Shown: positions 8,924 through 26,382 of the stretch, piece by piece
How positions within the stretch are numbered: position 1 is the first letter of the stretch
How the letters are laid out: every line of letters starts with the position of its first letter
Origin: Chthoniobacterales bacterium
GTDB taxonomy: Bacteria > Verrucomicrobiota > Verrucomicrobiia > Chthoniobacterales > JACTMZ01
NCBI GenBank assembly: GCA_018883245.1
Contig: VEQL01000009.1
Location: 21,523-85,522 of the forward strand
Direction of reading: 5' to 3'
Length of the DNA stretch: 64,000 nt
Notes under the pieces: model-generated
Database searches by the model: none
What the model was told of the DNA's origin: nothing
Seen by the model: the letters and a program-made list of their open reading frames with translations, nothing else
Program-made: the position numbers and the translations under genes

Positions 8924-9331
8924 ATTGGTGACACGCGCCTCAGGTGCCGGGACGGATCTTGCCGCGATAGATCGTGGTTGAGATATAGCCGAGCCATCAA
9001 ACTCCGCCTCCACGCGCTTTTTCTGCTCGCATCTTTCGTATTGCCTCCCGCCTGTCAGAGCGACGAGCAGGCTCCGGCCAAGTTTTTGTCCCGCTGATCT
9101 TCCTCCGCTTTCTCAACAGACTCTTGGTGACCGGAAGTGTCGGATCTGTGAAAAACTCCTTTGACACAGGACAGCTTCAGAGGCATAAAGGTCGGACGCT
9201 GCGAAATAGTCGCGCAGTCCGCAAGCCGTGAATTCGCAAATCGGGCGGGTTGACGGTCGCGGGCTGCTTCGCCTTTTTTGACGCCGCGAAAATACACCGA
9301 AACCATCAACCTTAAATATTTTGCGGAATTT
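8924..9331 (+). other. gene-free region upstream of tRNA-Thr/tuf
   Basis: About 400 bases in which I see no convincing protein or RNA gene. Short frames on the minus strand have no family features. The region holds a plausible promoter at 9161-9189 and an AT-rich stretch (9291-9320) just before tRNA-Thr. It most likely serves as the promoter and leader of the tRNA-Thr/tuf operon. Confidence 0.5.
9161..9189 (+). promoter_or_regulatory. possible sigma-70-type promoter for tRNA-Thr/tuf
   Basis: A perfect -35 hexamer TTGACA at 9161-9166, a 17-base spacer and CATAAA (4 of 6 matches) at 9184-9189. Transcription would start near 9196, about 135 bases before tRNA-Thr. This is a consensus match only, and another promoter nearer the tRNA is possible. 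Confidence 0.4.
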
Positions 9332-9407
<76 letters not shown>

Positions 9408-9458
9408 GCCGCGCGCGGCGCAAAATTCGCAACACCAAACCAAAACAAACCAAGCACT

Positions 9459-10643
<1,185 letters not shown>

Positions 10644-10660
10644 TATCGGAGGACACGCAC

Positions 10661-10733
10661 AGGCCAGTAGCTCAATTGGTAGAGTAGCGGTCTCCAAAAC
10701 CGTCGGTTGGGGGTTCGAGTCCCTCCTGGCCTG
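10661..10733 (+). tRNA. tRNA-Trp (anticodon CCA)
   Basis: Acceptor arm AGGCCAG/CTGGCCT with discriminator G, anticodon stem GCGGT/ACCGT and loop CTCCAAA giving CCA, T-arm GGGGGTTCGAGTCCCTC. The CCA tail is not encoded. It lies between tuf and secE, as in many bacteria. Confidence 0.95.
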
Positions 10734-10769
10734 CTCTCCCGACCGCTCCGGCCCTCGCGTCTCCAGCAA

Positions 10770-10988
10770 ATGTTCCGCAAAGCCAAAACTTTCATCGCCG
10801 AAGTCCGCACCGAGCTGGGCAAATGCACCTGGCCGTGGGATCCGAAAGAAAAAGGATTCCGCCGGTTCAAGGAATTGTCCGACTCCACTGTCGTTGTCAT
10901 CGTCGCAATGCTGATTTTGGGCGGATACATCGCGTTCTTCGACCTCATGCTCGTCAACGTTGTCGGTTGGCTGACCCGCCCGGCATAA
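10770..10988 (+). CDS. secE: preprotein translocase subunit SecE
   Basis: A 72-residue single-helix form of SecE, the clamp subunit of the SecYEG channel. The amphipathic segment before the membrane helix carries the family pattern EVRTELGKCTWPWDPK, and one membrane helix follows at about 43-65. In-frame sequence upstream of 10770 runs into tRNA-Trp and is excluded. It is followed after 9 bases by nusG in the canonical secE-nusG order. Confidence 0.93.
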   Translation: MFRKAKTFIAEVRTELGKCTWPWDPKEKGFRRFKELSDSTVVVIVAMLILGGYIAFFDLMLVNVVGWLTRPA

Positions 10989-10997
10989 TCACGCCCC

Positions 10998-11582
10998 ATG
11001 TCCACCACCGCCCTTCGCATTCCTGCTCCGCGCGACCAATGGTTCGTCGTGCAAGTCCTCTCCGGCCAGGAGAAGAAAGTTTACGACAGCATCATCAAGC
11101 GGCTCAAAACCGAAGAGATGGGTGACTTGGTTTACAACGTGCTCATCCCGACCGAGCGCGTGCAGGAGATCAAGCAGGGCAAGAAGAGCGAAACCACGCG
11201 GAAGTTCTTTCCCGGCTACATCATCGTGAACATGCACCTTCTCGCCGAGGAGGGCGGCGTGGTGGATCGCACCTGGTATTTTATCAAGGACACGCCGGGT
11301 GTCATCGGATTCGCGGGAACGAAGGACCGCCCCATGCCGATGCGGCCACGCGAGGTGGAAAGCATGCTGGCGCAGATCCAGGAGCGCGTGGATACGGTCA
11401 AACCCAAGGTTTCATTCCAAGTCGGCGAAAAAGTCAAAGTTGCCGACGGGCCGTTCCAGAACCAGACGGGTGTGGTGGAGGAAGTCGATCCCGACAAGGG
11501 CAAGTTGCGCGTGTCGGTCACGATCTTCGGACGCGAGACGCCGGTCGATTTGGAATATTGGCAAGTCGATCGGGAGGAATAG
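10998..11582 (+). CDS. nusG: transcription termination/antitermination factor NusG
   Basis: A 194-residue NusG with the N-terminal NGN domain ([14 protein letters not shown] at 15-28, [10 protein letters not shown] in the middle) and a C-terminal KOW domain ([18 protein letters not shown]). It binds RNA polymerase and links it to Rho or to the ribosome. It is located between secE and rplK, as in most bacteria. Confidence 0.96.
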   Translation: MSTTALRIPAPRDQWFVVQVLSGQEKKVYDSIIKRLKTEEMGDLVYNVLIPTERVQEIKQGKKSETTRKFFPGYIIVNMHLLAEEGGVVDRTWYFIKDTPGVIGFAGTKDRPMPMRPREVESMLAQIQERVDTVKPKVSFQVGEKVKVADGPFQNQTGVVEEVDPDKGKLRVSVTIFGRETPVDLEYWQVDREE

Positions 11583-11592
11583 GGGAATATTT

Positions 11593-12018
11593 ATGGCAAA
11601 AGAAGTTATCGGAACCATCAAACTGCAGATCGCCGCGGGCCAAGCAAATCCCGCGCCTCCGGTCGGCCCGGCTTTGGGCCAGAAGGGCGTGAACATCATG
11701 GCGTTTTGCAAGGAGTTCAACGCCGCCACGCAAAAGCAGGCCGGGGACATCCTCCCGGTGGTCATCACGGTTTACAAAGACAAGTCTTTCACGTTCATCA
11801 CCAAATCGCCCCCGGCGTCGGTGTTGATCAAGAAAGCCGCCGGCATTGCAGCCGGGTCGAAGGAACCCAACAAGACGAAGGTCGGCAAGCTGAACAAAAA
11901 ACAGCTGCTTGAGATCGCCAAGACCAAGATGAAGGATCTCAATGCCCGCGACGACGAGGCCGCGATGAAGATCATTGCCGGCACCGCACGCCAGATGGGC
12001 GTGGAGATCGAGGCATAG
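11593..12018 (+). CDS. rplK: 50S ribosomal protein L11
   Basis: A 141-residue L11. The N-terminal domain carries the conserved [19 protein letters not shown], which binds the GTPase-associated region of 23S rRNA together with L10/L12. The start at 11593 gives the usual MAKEVIG N-terminus. The upstream GGAGGAATAGGGG is one of the few purine-rich sequences before a start in this operon, though it partly overlaps the nusG stop. rplA follows 78 bases downstream. Confidence 0.97.
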   Translation: MAKEVIGTIKLQIAAGQANPAPPVGPALGQKGVNIMAFCKEFNAATQKQAGDILPVVITVYKDKSFTFITKSPPASVLIKKAAGIAAGSKEPNKTKVGKLNKKQLLEIAKTKMKDLNARDDEAAMKIIAGTARQMGVEIEA

Positions 12019-12096
12019 AAAAACTACAACGCATCGCGCGCGAGCGCGGTGCAAACCGCAGGAGAGCCCGACGGCTCGCACGCACTGCAAAACAAC

Positions 12097-12798
12097 ATGG
12101 CAAAAAACAGAAGCAAACGTTACGAGGCGGCAAAAAAAGCCGTCGATCCCGCGCGGAAGTATCCGCTGGCCGAGGCCGTCAAGGTGCTCAAGGGCATGCC
12201 TCCGGCCAAATACGACATGACTGTTACCCTCTCGATGCACTTGGGGGTGGATCCCAAACAGTCCGACCAGATGGTTCGCGGCACCACTCCGCTCCCGCAC
12301 GGCAGCGGCAAGAACGTGCGCGTTCTCGTCTTCGCCACCGGCGCGGCGGCCGAGGCAGCAAGAGCGGCGGGCGCCGAGCATGTCGGCTTCGAGGATATGA
12401 TCAAGAAGTGCAACGAGGGCTTCGCTGATTTCGACGTGGCCATTGCCACGCCTGCCGCCATGGCGGAGGTGCGCAAGCTTGGCAAAGTGCTCGGGCCGCG
12501 CGGTCTCATGCCGAATCCCAAGACCGGCACGGTTACCGACGACACGGCCAAGGCCGTGGGCGAAGTGAAGGCCGGCCGCGTGGAGTTCAAACTCGACAAG
12601 AACGGCAACATCGCCGTTCCGATCGGAAAATTTTCCTTCAGTGAGGACGCCCTTGTTGCCAATGGCGATGTGGTCCTCGACGCCGTGGCCAAGTCGCGCC
12701 CGCCGACCGCCAAGGGCGTTTTCATCGAAAGCGTGACCCTCGCGGCCACCGTGACTCCCGGTGTCCCGCTGGATATTTCCAACCTCAGCAAAAATTGA
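12097..12798 (+). CDS. rplA: 50S ribosomal protein L1
   Basis: A 233-residue L1 starting MAKNRSKRYEAAKK, with the conserved GPRGLMPNPKTGTV motif at about 140-153 that contacts the L1 stalk of 23S rRNA. In other bacteria L1 also represses its own operon by binding an rRNA-like leader. The gap of 78 bases to rplK could hold such a site, but none was recognised. The start at 12097 was preferred over 12049 because only the later one gives the standard N-terminus. Confidence 0.97.
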   Translation: MAKNRSKRYEAAKKAVDPARKYPLAEAVKVLKGMPPAKYDMTVTLSMHLGVDPKQSDQMVRGTTPLPHGSGKNVRVLVFATGAAAEAARAAGAEHVGFEDMIKKCNEGFADFDVAIATPAAMAEVRKLGKVLGPRGLMPNPKTGTVTDDTAKAVGEVKAGRVEFKLDKNGNIAVPIGKFSFSEDALVANGDVVLDAVAKSRPPTAKGVFIESVTLAATVTPGVPLDISNLSKN

Positions 12799-12803
12799 CC
12801 GCC

Positions 12804-13325
12804 ATGCGCCCCGAAAAAGCCAATATTGTCAAGGATCTCAAGGACCAGCTGAACGCTTCGCCGTTCCTGCTGGTCGCCGACTACACCGGGCTCAAGGTGG
12901 ATGAGTTTGCCGAGTTGCGCACGCGCCTCGTTGCCGTCGGTGCCGAGTGCCACGTGGTGAAAAACACCATGCTGAAGATCGCGGTGACCGAACTCGGCCT
13001 GCCTGACCTGTCGGCTGCTCTCTCCGGTCAGACGGCAATTGTCACCGGCGAGCAGGACATCTGCGCGACGGCCAAAGTAATCAAGACTTTCGCCGCCGAG
13101 TTCAAGAAGCCGAGCGTCAAGGTCGGCATCCTGGACAGCGCGCTCCTATCCGCCGAGCAGGTTAAAGCCATGGCTGATCTTCCGCCTCTGCCCGTTCTGC
13201 AGGCGCAGCTGCTCGGACTGCTCAATTCGCCGGCCGGCAAGCTGGTGCGCACGCTCAACGAGCCGGGAGCGAGCCTCGCGCGCGCGCTCAAGGCCAAAGT
13301 GGATGCCGCGGGAGGGGCGGCCTGA
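12804..13325 (+). CDS. rplJ: 50S ribosomal protein L10
   Basis: A 173-residue L10 beginning MRPEKANIVKDLKDQ. It forms the base of the flexible stalk and carries L7/L12 dimers through its C-terminal helix (residues about 135-170). The ATG at 12804 lies 5 bases after the rplA stop. An in-frame TTG at 12795 overlaps that stop and is less likely. The 171-base gap to rplL holds two stem-loops. Confidence 0.96.
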   Translation: MRPEKANIVKDLKDQLNASPFLLVADYTGLKVDEFAELRTRLVAVGAECHVVKNTMLKIAVTELGLPDLSAALSGQTAIVTGEQDICATAKVIKTFAAEFKKPSVKVGILDSALLSAEQVKAMADLPPLPVLQAQLLGLLNSPAGKLVRTLNEPGASLARALKAKVDAAGGAA

Positions 13326-13392
13326 AAATTTTGCCGCGTGGCCGGTGTTTGGCGGCGCGGCAAGAACGAAACATGAACGGTTCCTTGTCGGT

Positions 13393-13432
13393 CGGACGGC
13401 TGTCCGGCTCAAATCCGCCGGAGCCCCGGCGG
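13393..13432 (+). other. two adjacent stem-loops between rplJ and rplL
   Basis: CGGAC(13393-13397)/GTCCG(13402-13406) and CCGCCGG(13415-13421)/CCGGCGG(13426-13432) form two small hairpins in the 171-base rplJ-rplL gap. There is no T-run, so they are not classical terminators. They could be RNA processing or stability elements that let rplL be expressed above rplJ, as the 4:1 or 6:1 stalk stoichiometry requires. That role is inferred. Confidence 0.35.
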
Positions 13433-13496
13433 GCGACAATACCACAACCAAGGAAGCGGGCCGCGCGGGCCGAACTCGTGCGGCAGCTGTTATAGT

Positions 13497-13880
13497 ATGG
13501 CAAACATCGAAACTATCGTGGACCAACTGAGCGGGCTCACCGTTCTGGAAGTGTCCGAACTCGTCAAAGCCCTCGAGGAAAAATGGGGAGTCAGCGCCGC
13601 CGCACCGGTGGCTGCTGTCGCCGCGCCGGCCGCCGGAGGCGGAGGAGCAGCTCCTGCGGAGGAGAAAACCTCCTTCGACGTCATCCTCGCCGATGCGGGC
13701 GGAAACAAAATCGCCGTGATCAAAGAAGTTCGCGCCGCCGTGCCCGGTCTGGGCTTGGCCGACGCCAAAGCTCTGGTCGAAGGCGCTCCCAAGCCCCTCA
13801 AGGAAGGGGTGACCAAGGAAGAAGCCGAAGAGATCAAGAAAAAGGTCGAAGCGGCAGGAGCCAAGGTCGAAATCAAATAA
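13497..13880 (+). CDS. rplL: 50S ribosomal protein L7/L12
   Basis: A 127-residue L12 with the N-terminal dimerisation domain (1-35), an Ala/Gly/Pro-rich hinge (about 36-55, [19 protein letters not shown]) and the C-terminal factor-binding domain containing [10 protein letters not shown] and [15 protein letters not shown]. It recruits translation GTPases. The start is preceded immediately by TTATAGT and no Shine-Dalgarno sequence, striking for a protein made in several copies per ribosome. Confidence 0.97.
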   Translation: MANIETIVDQLSGLTVLEVSELVKALEEKWGVSAAAPVAAVAAPAAGGGGAAPAEEKTSFDVILADAGGNKIAVIKEVRAAVPGLGLADAKALVEGAPKPLKEGVTKEEAEEIKKKVEAAGAKVEIK

Positions 13881-13887
13881 TCTGCTG

Positions 13888-13931
13888 CCCGGGCGGGGAG
13901 GGGTGATTTTTCTCCTTGACCCCCGCCCGGG
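13888..13931 (+). other. GC-rich inverted repeat between rplL and rpoB
   Basis: Perfect 11-base arms CCCGGGCGGGG (13888-13898) and CCCCGCCCGGG (13921-13931) separated by 22 bases. It starts only 8 bases after the rplL stop. No T-run follows (next bases ATCCCTTCA), so it is not a canonical intrinsic terminator. A partial attenuator or RNase processing site that lowers rpoBC expression relative to rplL, as known in E. coli at this place, would fit. Confidence 0.5.
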
Positions 13932-14123
13932 ATCCCTTCATATTTTACGGTCTTTCCCGGGAATCCCGTCGAACCATTGTCCGAAGCTTGACACCCTGCT
14001 CTGAGTCGGCAACGCGCACGAGCGCGAGCCCGACCGGTGTAGGGATGTTTTGTCTCGCGCACTTTTTCGCCGCAGTCGGGGGAAAACACACCAGCGCTCC
14101 GCGCAATAACAACCTTCGCATCA

Positions 14124-17918
<3,795 letters not shown>

Positions 17919-17944
17919 AATTCAACGGGATCAAAGAAACTATC

Positions 17945-22057
<4,113 letters not shown>

Positions 22058-22078
22058 ACCGAAAGCAAAGACAAGAAC

Positions 22079-22807
22079 ATGGCATCCATCGAACTGATCA
22101 ACGAACTCCTTGAGTCGGGCGTCCACTACGGCCACCAGACCAAGCGCTGGAACCCCAAGATGCGGGAGTTCATCTTGGAAGAAAAAAACGACATCTACAT
22201 CATCGATGTCAGCCGGACGGTCGAGCAACTGGAGGCCGCGACCAAATTCCTTTCCACCGTCGTCTCCGGGGGCGGAAAGATCCTCTTTGTCGGCTGCAAA
22301 AAGCAAGCGCAGGAGGCCATCAAGGAATCAGCGGAATCGTGCGGCCAGTTCTACGTCCACAACCGCTGGCTGGGTGGGACGTTGACCAATCTCACCACCA
22401 TCCGCAAAAGCGTGGCTCGTCTCAATGAGATCGAGAAGAAGCTCAAAAGCCCCGGGGTCGTCAAAATCGGCAAGAAGGAGCAGGCCTCGCTCCGCCGCGA
22501 GCACGCGCGCCTGATGAAGAATCTCGAGGGTGTGCGCGAAATGGACAAGCTTCCCAGTGCGGTGGTTGTCATTGACACCACACGGGAAGATATTGCCGTC
22601 CGTGAGGCCAATCGTCTTGGCATTCCCGTGGTGGCGATCGTTGACACGAATTGCAACCCCGAGCTGGTCGATTACCCGATCGCCGGTAACGACGATGCCA
22701 TCCGTTCGATTCGCGTCGTCCTTGGCAAACTTGTGGACGCCATCAAAGGTGCTGCTGGAGTGCGCCAGAAGAAGGCGGATCCCGAGCTTGCAGGCGTCGC
22801 CGAGTAG
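22079..22807 (+). CDS. rpsB: 30S ribosomal protein S2
   Basis: A 242-residue S2, with conserved [15 protein letters not shown] near the N-terminus and [20 protein letters not shown] in the C-terminal half. It binds late to the small subunit near S1 and is needed for mRNA binding. The leader CGAAAGCAAAGACAAGAAC has no clear Shine-Dalgarno motif. It pairs with tsf as usual, but the pair sits directly behind rpoC, which is not the common neighbourhood. Confidence 0.97.
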   Translation: MASIELINELLESGVHYGHQTKRWNPKMREFILEEKNDIYIIDVSRTVEQLEAATKFLSTVVSGGGKILFVGCKKQAQEAIKESAESCGQFYVHNRWLGGTLTNLTTIRKSVARLNEIEKKLKSPGVVKIGKKEQASLRREHARLMKNLEGVREMDKLPSAVVVIDTTREDIAVREANRLGIPVVAIVDTNCNPELVDYPIAGNDDAIRSIRVVLGKLVDAIKGAAGVRQKKADPELAGVAE

Positions 22808-22873
22808 CGGCTGCCGTCGTTACGCGCCGGTCGCGCTCAAAACTCACAAAACTGAATCTTAAAAGCCTGTAGT

Positions 22874-23488
22874 ATGTCCGATATCTCACCCCAACTCGTC
22901 CGTGAACTCCGTGAAAAAACCAACGCGGGTATGATGGATTGCAAACGCGCTCTGGCAGAAGCCGGCGGCGATTTGGCCAAGGCCGAGGATCTCCTCCGGG
23001 CCAAGGGCATCGCTTCCGCGGGGAAGAAGGCATCGCGCAGCGCCAAGGAGGGCATCGTCGCCTCCTACATCCACTTGCAGGGCAAGGTCGGCGTGTTGGT
23101 CGAAGTCAATTGCGAGACTGACTTCGTCGCCAAGAACGAAAACTTCCGCGAATTCGTCAAGGACATCACGCTTCACATCGCCGCCGCCAATCCGACCTGC
23201 GTCTCCCGCGAGCAAGTCGATGCGGTCGAGATCGAGCGCGAGCGCGCTATCTACCGCCAGCAGGTGGAGGGAAAGCCGGCAAACATCGTCGATAAGATTG
23301 TCGAGGGCAAAGTGGAAAAATTCTACGGCAGTATTTGCCTGATGGAGCAGCCTTTCATCAAGAACCCCGACATCACCATCGCCGACCTCGTGAAGTCGAA
23401 GATCTCGGAGCTGGGTGAAAACATCGTGATCCGTCGCTTCACCCGTTACATGGTGGGTGAAGGCTTGCAGGAGGAAGCGGGAGCTTGA
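22874..23488 (+). CDS. tsf: translation elongation factor Ts
   Basis: The nucleotide exchange factor for EF-Tu. At 204 residues it is the short form (E. coli 283), lacking part of the core and coiled-coil region, as in Thermus and several other phyla. The N-terminal UBA-like segment TNAGMMDCKRALAEAGGDLAKAEDLLR and the EF-Tu-contacting TDFVAKNENF motif are present. It ends the long plus-strand block and converges with the alkaline phosphatase-like gene 20 bases away. Confidence 0.96.
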   Translation: MSDISPQLVRELREKTNAGMMDCKRALAEAGGDLAKAEDLLRAKGIASAGKKASRSAKEGIVASYIHLQGKVGVLVEVNCETDFVAKNENFREFVKDITLHIAAANPTCVSREQVDAVEIERERAIYRQQVEGKPANIVDKIVEGKVEKFYGSICLMEQPFIKNPDITIADLVKSKISELGENIVIRRFTRYMVGEGLQEEAGA

Positions 23489-23508
23489 ATCGCCCGATCG
23501 GAGATTTG

Positions 23509-24741
23509 TTAGAGACTCTTCCTGAGGACTTCATTCAACTGCGGGTAGGTTAAGAACCCGCGCACTGAATCCGTGCGCGGCCCAGAAGCGAAGACAAGCG
23601 AGTCGCCGGCGACAGGCGCGGGGCGTTCAGTTGGCGATGCCACCACTTCTGCCGTTGTTGAACCCTCCTTTGTTTGGGTCCGGCTCGGTCCGGTTGCCCA
23701 TGACAAAGCGGGAATGCCAGCAGCGCTCGTTCCAAGCACCGCAATCCCCCTGTCCGGGGCGAAAGAGAAACCGTTGAGCTGAAGTCCCCCGGAATTGGCC
23801 AAGCCGGCAACCATAACCAACGCATCTTCACCGGCGTATTGAAGCGCGGCCGCCACCGCCTCATCGAGTGCTCCAATCTCCCGGAGCAGGGTCTCGCCAC
23901 GCCCCAAATCCGCGGCTCTGCCGGACAAACCGGCATTGACCACCAGGAAGTAGCCCTTGCGGTTGTATTGCAGGAGTCCGATGGCCCGTGAAACAAGGTC
24001 GGCCAAGCGCGGTTGGCTGGCGTAGCGAGGCTGGTCTTCGACGAAGGCGAGATCACCGTCGGAGAACACACCGAAGACTTGGGGACTGCGCCACCCGGGA
24101 GTGTTTTCCAGCTCGGCCCGGGTTCGGACGATATCGAATCCGCGCTGCCGCATGTCGAGCAGAAGATCGCGACCATCCTTTCGCGTTCCGCCTTGTTCGG
24201 CCGGGGCCAGTTGCGAAGCGCCTCCGCCCAACATCACATCCATCGGCGCCTCGTCCACCAATTGCACTGCCAAAGCCGTTGTATCGCTTGTGTCCGTCGC
24301 GTGTGCGTAGAAAGCGGCCGGAGCAGGATCGGTGAGCGGCGTGTTAGAGACCAGGCCGGTGGCCCGCCCTTGCCGCCGGGCAAGCGAGAGAAGCGACTCT
24401 AGGGATTGGCCCTCGGGACTAAGTCCCAAGGCACCGCGGTTGACCTCCTGCCCTGTGGCGAGCGCGGTCGCCGCCGCGGCGCTGTCCGCCACCGCATAAT
24501 CGCGTGAGCGCGGGGTCACGAGAGCGACGTGCGGCATCGATTCCAATCCGTAGCGGAAACCGGACCCGCCGGTGAAGATGCGTCCCGCGGCCAACTGCGA
24601 CGGCGAGAGATTGTCGGCGACAAAAAGAACCACGGCGAACGGCCTTTGCACGACCCACTCGCGGTAAATCAGCACGCCGAGACCGAGGAAAGCGAAGATA
24701 CAGGTCAGAAAAATGATTTTGTTCCGGATTTTGGTCGTCAT
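23509..24741 (-). CDS. alkaline phosphatase-fold protein with lost metal ligands (probable pseudoenzyme)
   Basis: A 410-residue protein with one N-terminal membrane anchor (about 8-26) and an alkaline phosphatase domain facing the periplasm. The nucleophile region VADSAAAATALATG (Ser87) and the early metal Asp43 are conserved. Where active enzymes carry further ligands this protein differs: the Glu of the VEGG strand is Asn269, the D-x3-H after it is absent, the ADHE motif reads AGLANSGG (312-319), the THATPA segment reads TDPAPA, and the final GGHT histidine is missing. Catalysis by the normal two-zinc mechanism is therefore unlikely. The ATG at 24741 was chosen over an upstream one (24792) because it puts the anchor at the N-terminus. 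Confidence 0.75.
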   Translation of the reverse strand: MTTKIRNKIIFLTCIFAFLGLGVLIYREWVVQRPFAVVLFVADNLSPSQLAAGRIFTGGSGFRYGLESMPHVALVTPRSRDYAVADSAAAATALATGQEVNRGALGLSPEGQSLESLLSLARRQGRATGLVSNTPLTDPAPAAFYAHATDTSDTTALAVQLVDEAPMDVMLGGGASQLAPAEQGGTRKDGRDLLLDMRQRGFDIVRTRAELENTPGWRSPQVFGVFSDGDLAFVEDQPRYASQPRLADLVSRAIGLLQYNRKGYFLVVNAGLSGRAADLGRGETLLREIGALDEAVAAALQYAGEDALVMVAGLANSGGLQLNGFSFAPDRGIAVLGTSAAGIPALSWATGPSRTQTKEGSTTAEVVASPTERPAPVAGDSLVFASGPRTDSVRGFLTYPQLNEVLRKSL

Positions 24742-24830
24742 AAATCGAGCAAACCCGAAAGGTCGGAGACACGGAAGCCGAAAAGGGAACATCCTTGGAG
24801 TGAGGCGGTAAAAGCCGGTAGCTTCTACTT

Positions 24831-26372
24831 ATGGGACGGACCATTTGGATGCTCTGGGATCAGCTCGGGCCGGACAATGCGGCCTTTCTCGGTGCGCGGC
24901 GGGCGGATGACGTTGTTTTATTCATCGAGAGTGCTCCGGCTCTCCGCAGGTTGAAGTATCACAAGCAAAGGCTCGTCCTTCTGCTCGCCGCGCAGCGACA
25001 TCGGGCGGAAGAGTTGCAAAAGGATGGATGGAAAGTGGACTACCATGAGCTGACCGCAGCAACGGATTGGAAGTCGGCGCTCGCGGACCACATGCGGAAA
25101 CATCGGCCTCGCGAAATTATGCTCGCAGAGCCGAACAATTTCGACGAGCAGCAGGCCGCAACCTCGCTGTGCAAGAAATTTCCGATCCGGATCCTTCCCA
25201 CCAAGCAGTTTCTTGTGCCGCGCGAAGATTTTGCAAACTGGGCACGCGGCAAGAAGTCCCTGCTCATGGAGTCGCACTACCGGCGCGTGCGGTCGGAGTT
25301 CGGGTTTCTGATGCAACCTGACGGAAAGCCGGTTGGAGGGCAGTGGAATTTCGACGAGGAGAATAGAAAAACTTTCCGCGATTGGGTGAAGGGGGGACGT
25401 CCAGTGGCGCAGCTGCAGGAGATCGAACCGGACAAATTGACCCGCAATGTGATGGCGCTTGTGGAAAAGGCATTTCCCGACCATCCCGGGACAACAGCCG
25501 GGTTTTGGCTTCCAGTGGATCGGCACTCTTCCTTGCGCTGGTTGGATTCGTTCATCGACGCCCGTCTTGCGGGTTTCGGTCCTTGGGAGGACCTCATGGT
25601 CGAAGGGCAGTCGCAATTGTTCCATTCGGTGATCTCGCCCATGATAAATCTCGGCCTGCTCACCCCACGCGAATGCATAGAAAAGGCCGTTTCGGCCTTT
25701 GACGCCGGAAGAGCGCCGCTCAGTAGCGTGGAGGGTTTCGTTCGGCAGATCGCCGGCTGGCGTGAATTCGTGAACGGTGTGTATTGGCTTAAGATGCCCG
25801 GCTATACGGAGGTCAACGGGCTGTCTGCGGAAAGGGCGTTGCCGGACTTTTTCTACACGGGGGAAACTGAACTCAACTGCCTGCGCCAATGCCTCCGTCA
25901 GGTTATCGACAGCGGCTTCAATCACCACATCCAAAGACTGATGGTGTTGGGCAACTTTCTGCTGATTGCAGGAGTCCGTCCGCAGGAGGCACTGCGCTGG
26001 TTTCTTGAAATGTATGTTGATGCGCACGACTGGGTCATGGCAGCGAATGTCTTGGGCATGGTGCTGCATGCCGACGGTGGCTTCATGGCCACCAAGCCCT
26101 ATGCAGCGGGTTCCGGCTATATTTCCCGCATGAGCAATTACTGCGCTGGATGCCGGTTCAAGCCCGCGGAGAAGACCGGGCCGGACGCGTGCCCTTTCAA
26201 CTATCTCTACTGGGATTTCTTCGCGCGGCACCGCGCCGTCTTGTCGCGCAACCCGCGGGTTGCCATGGCCATCAGGACCCTCGACAAAAAGAGCGCTCGC
26301 GAGCGGGCGGCCATATCGGAGTCGGCCGTGCGGTTTCTGGAAAAGCGTGCCCCGCTGCATCGCGCAGTTTAA
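24831..26372 (+). CDS. iron-sulfur photolyase/cryptochrome (FeS-BCP family, DPRP)
   Basis: A 513-residue homologue of deoxyribodipyrimidine photolyase-related proteins (PF04244), the group that includes PhrB, a (6-4) photolyase. Four cysteines sit at residues 350, 438, 441 and 454, with spacing C-x2-C-x12-C in the last three (YCAGCRF...DAC), matching the [4Fe-4S] cluster ligands of this family. The N-terminal Rossmann half begins IWMLWDQLGPDN. The C-terminal half holds the FAD pocket. It is expected to repair UV photoproducts or act as a blue-light receptor; which one cannot be told. No lumazine synthase or DNA repair gene is adjacent. Confidence 0.9.
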   Translation: MGRTIWMLWDQLGPDNAAFLGARRADDVVLFIESAPALRRLKYHKQRLVLLLAAQRHRAEELQKDGWKVDYHELTAATDWKSALADHMRKHRPREIMLAEPNNFDEQQAATSLCKKFPIRILPTKQFLVPREDFANWARGKKSLLMESHYRRVRSEFGFLMQPDGKPVGGQWNFDEENRKTFRDWVKGGRPVAQLQEIEPDKLTRNVMALVEKAFPDHPGTTAGFWLPVDRHSSLRWLDSFIDARLAGFGPWEDLMVEGQSQLFHSVISPMINLGLLTPRECIEKAVSAFDAGRAPLSSVEGFVRQIAGWREFVNGVYWLKMPGYTEVNGLSAERALPDFFYTGETELNCLRQCLRQVIDSGFNHHIQRLMVLGNFLLIAGVRPQEALRWFLEMYVDAHDWVMAANVLGMVLHADGGFMATKPYAAGSGYISRMSNYCAGCRFKPAEKTGPDACPFNYLYWDFFARHRAVLSRNPRVAMAIRTLDKKSARERAAISESAVRFLEKRAPLHRAV

Positions 26373-26382
26373 ATAAAGCGGT

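Noticed and set aside
9055..9309. 84-codon minus-strand frame before tRNA-Thr
   Set aside because: No initiation context, no family features, and it overlaps the likely tuf promoter.
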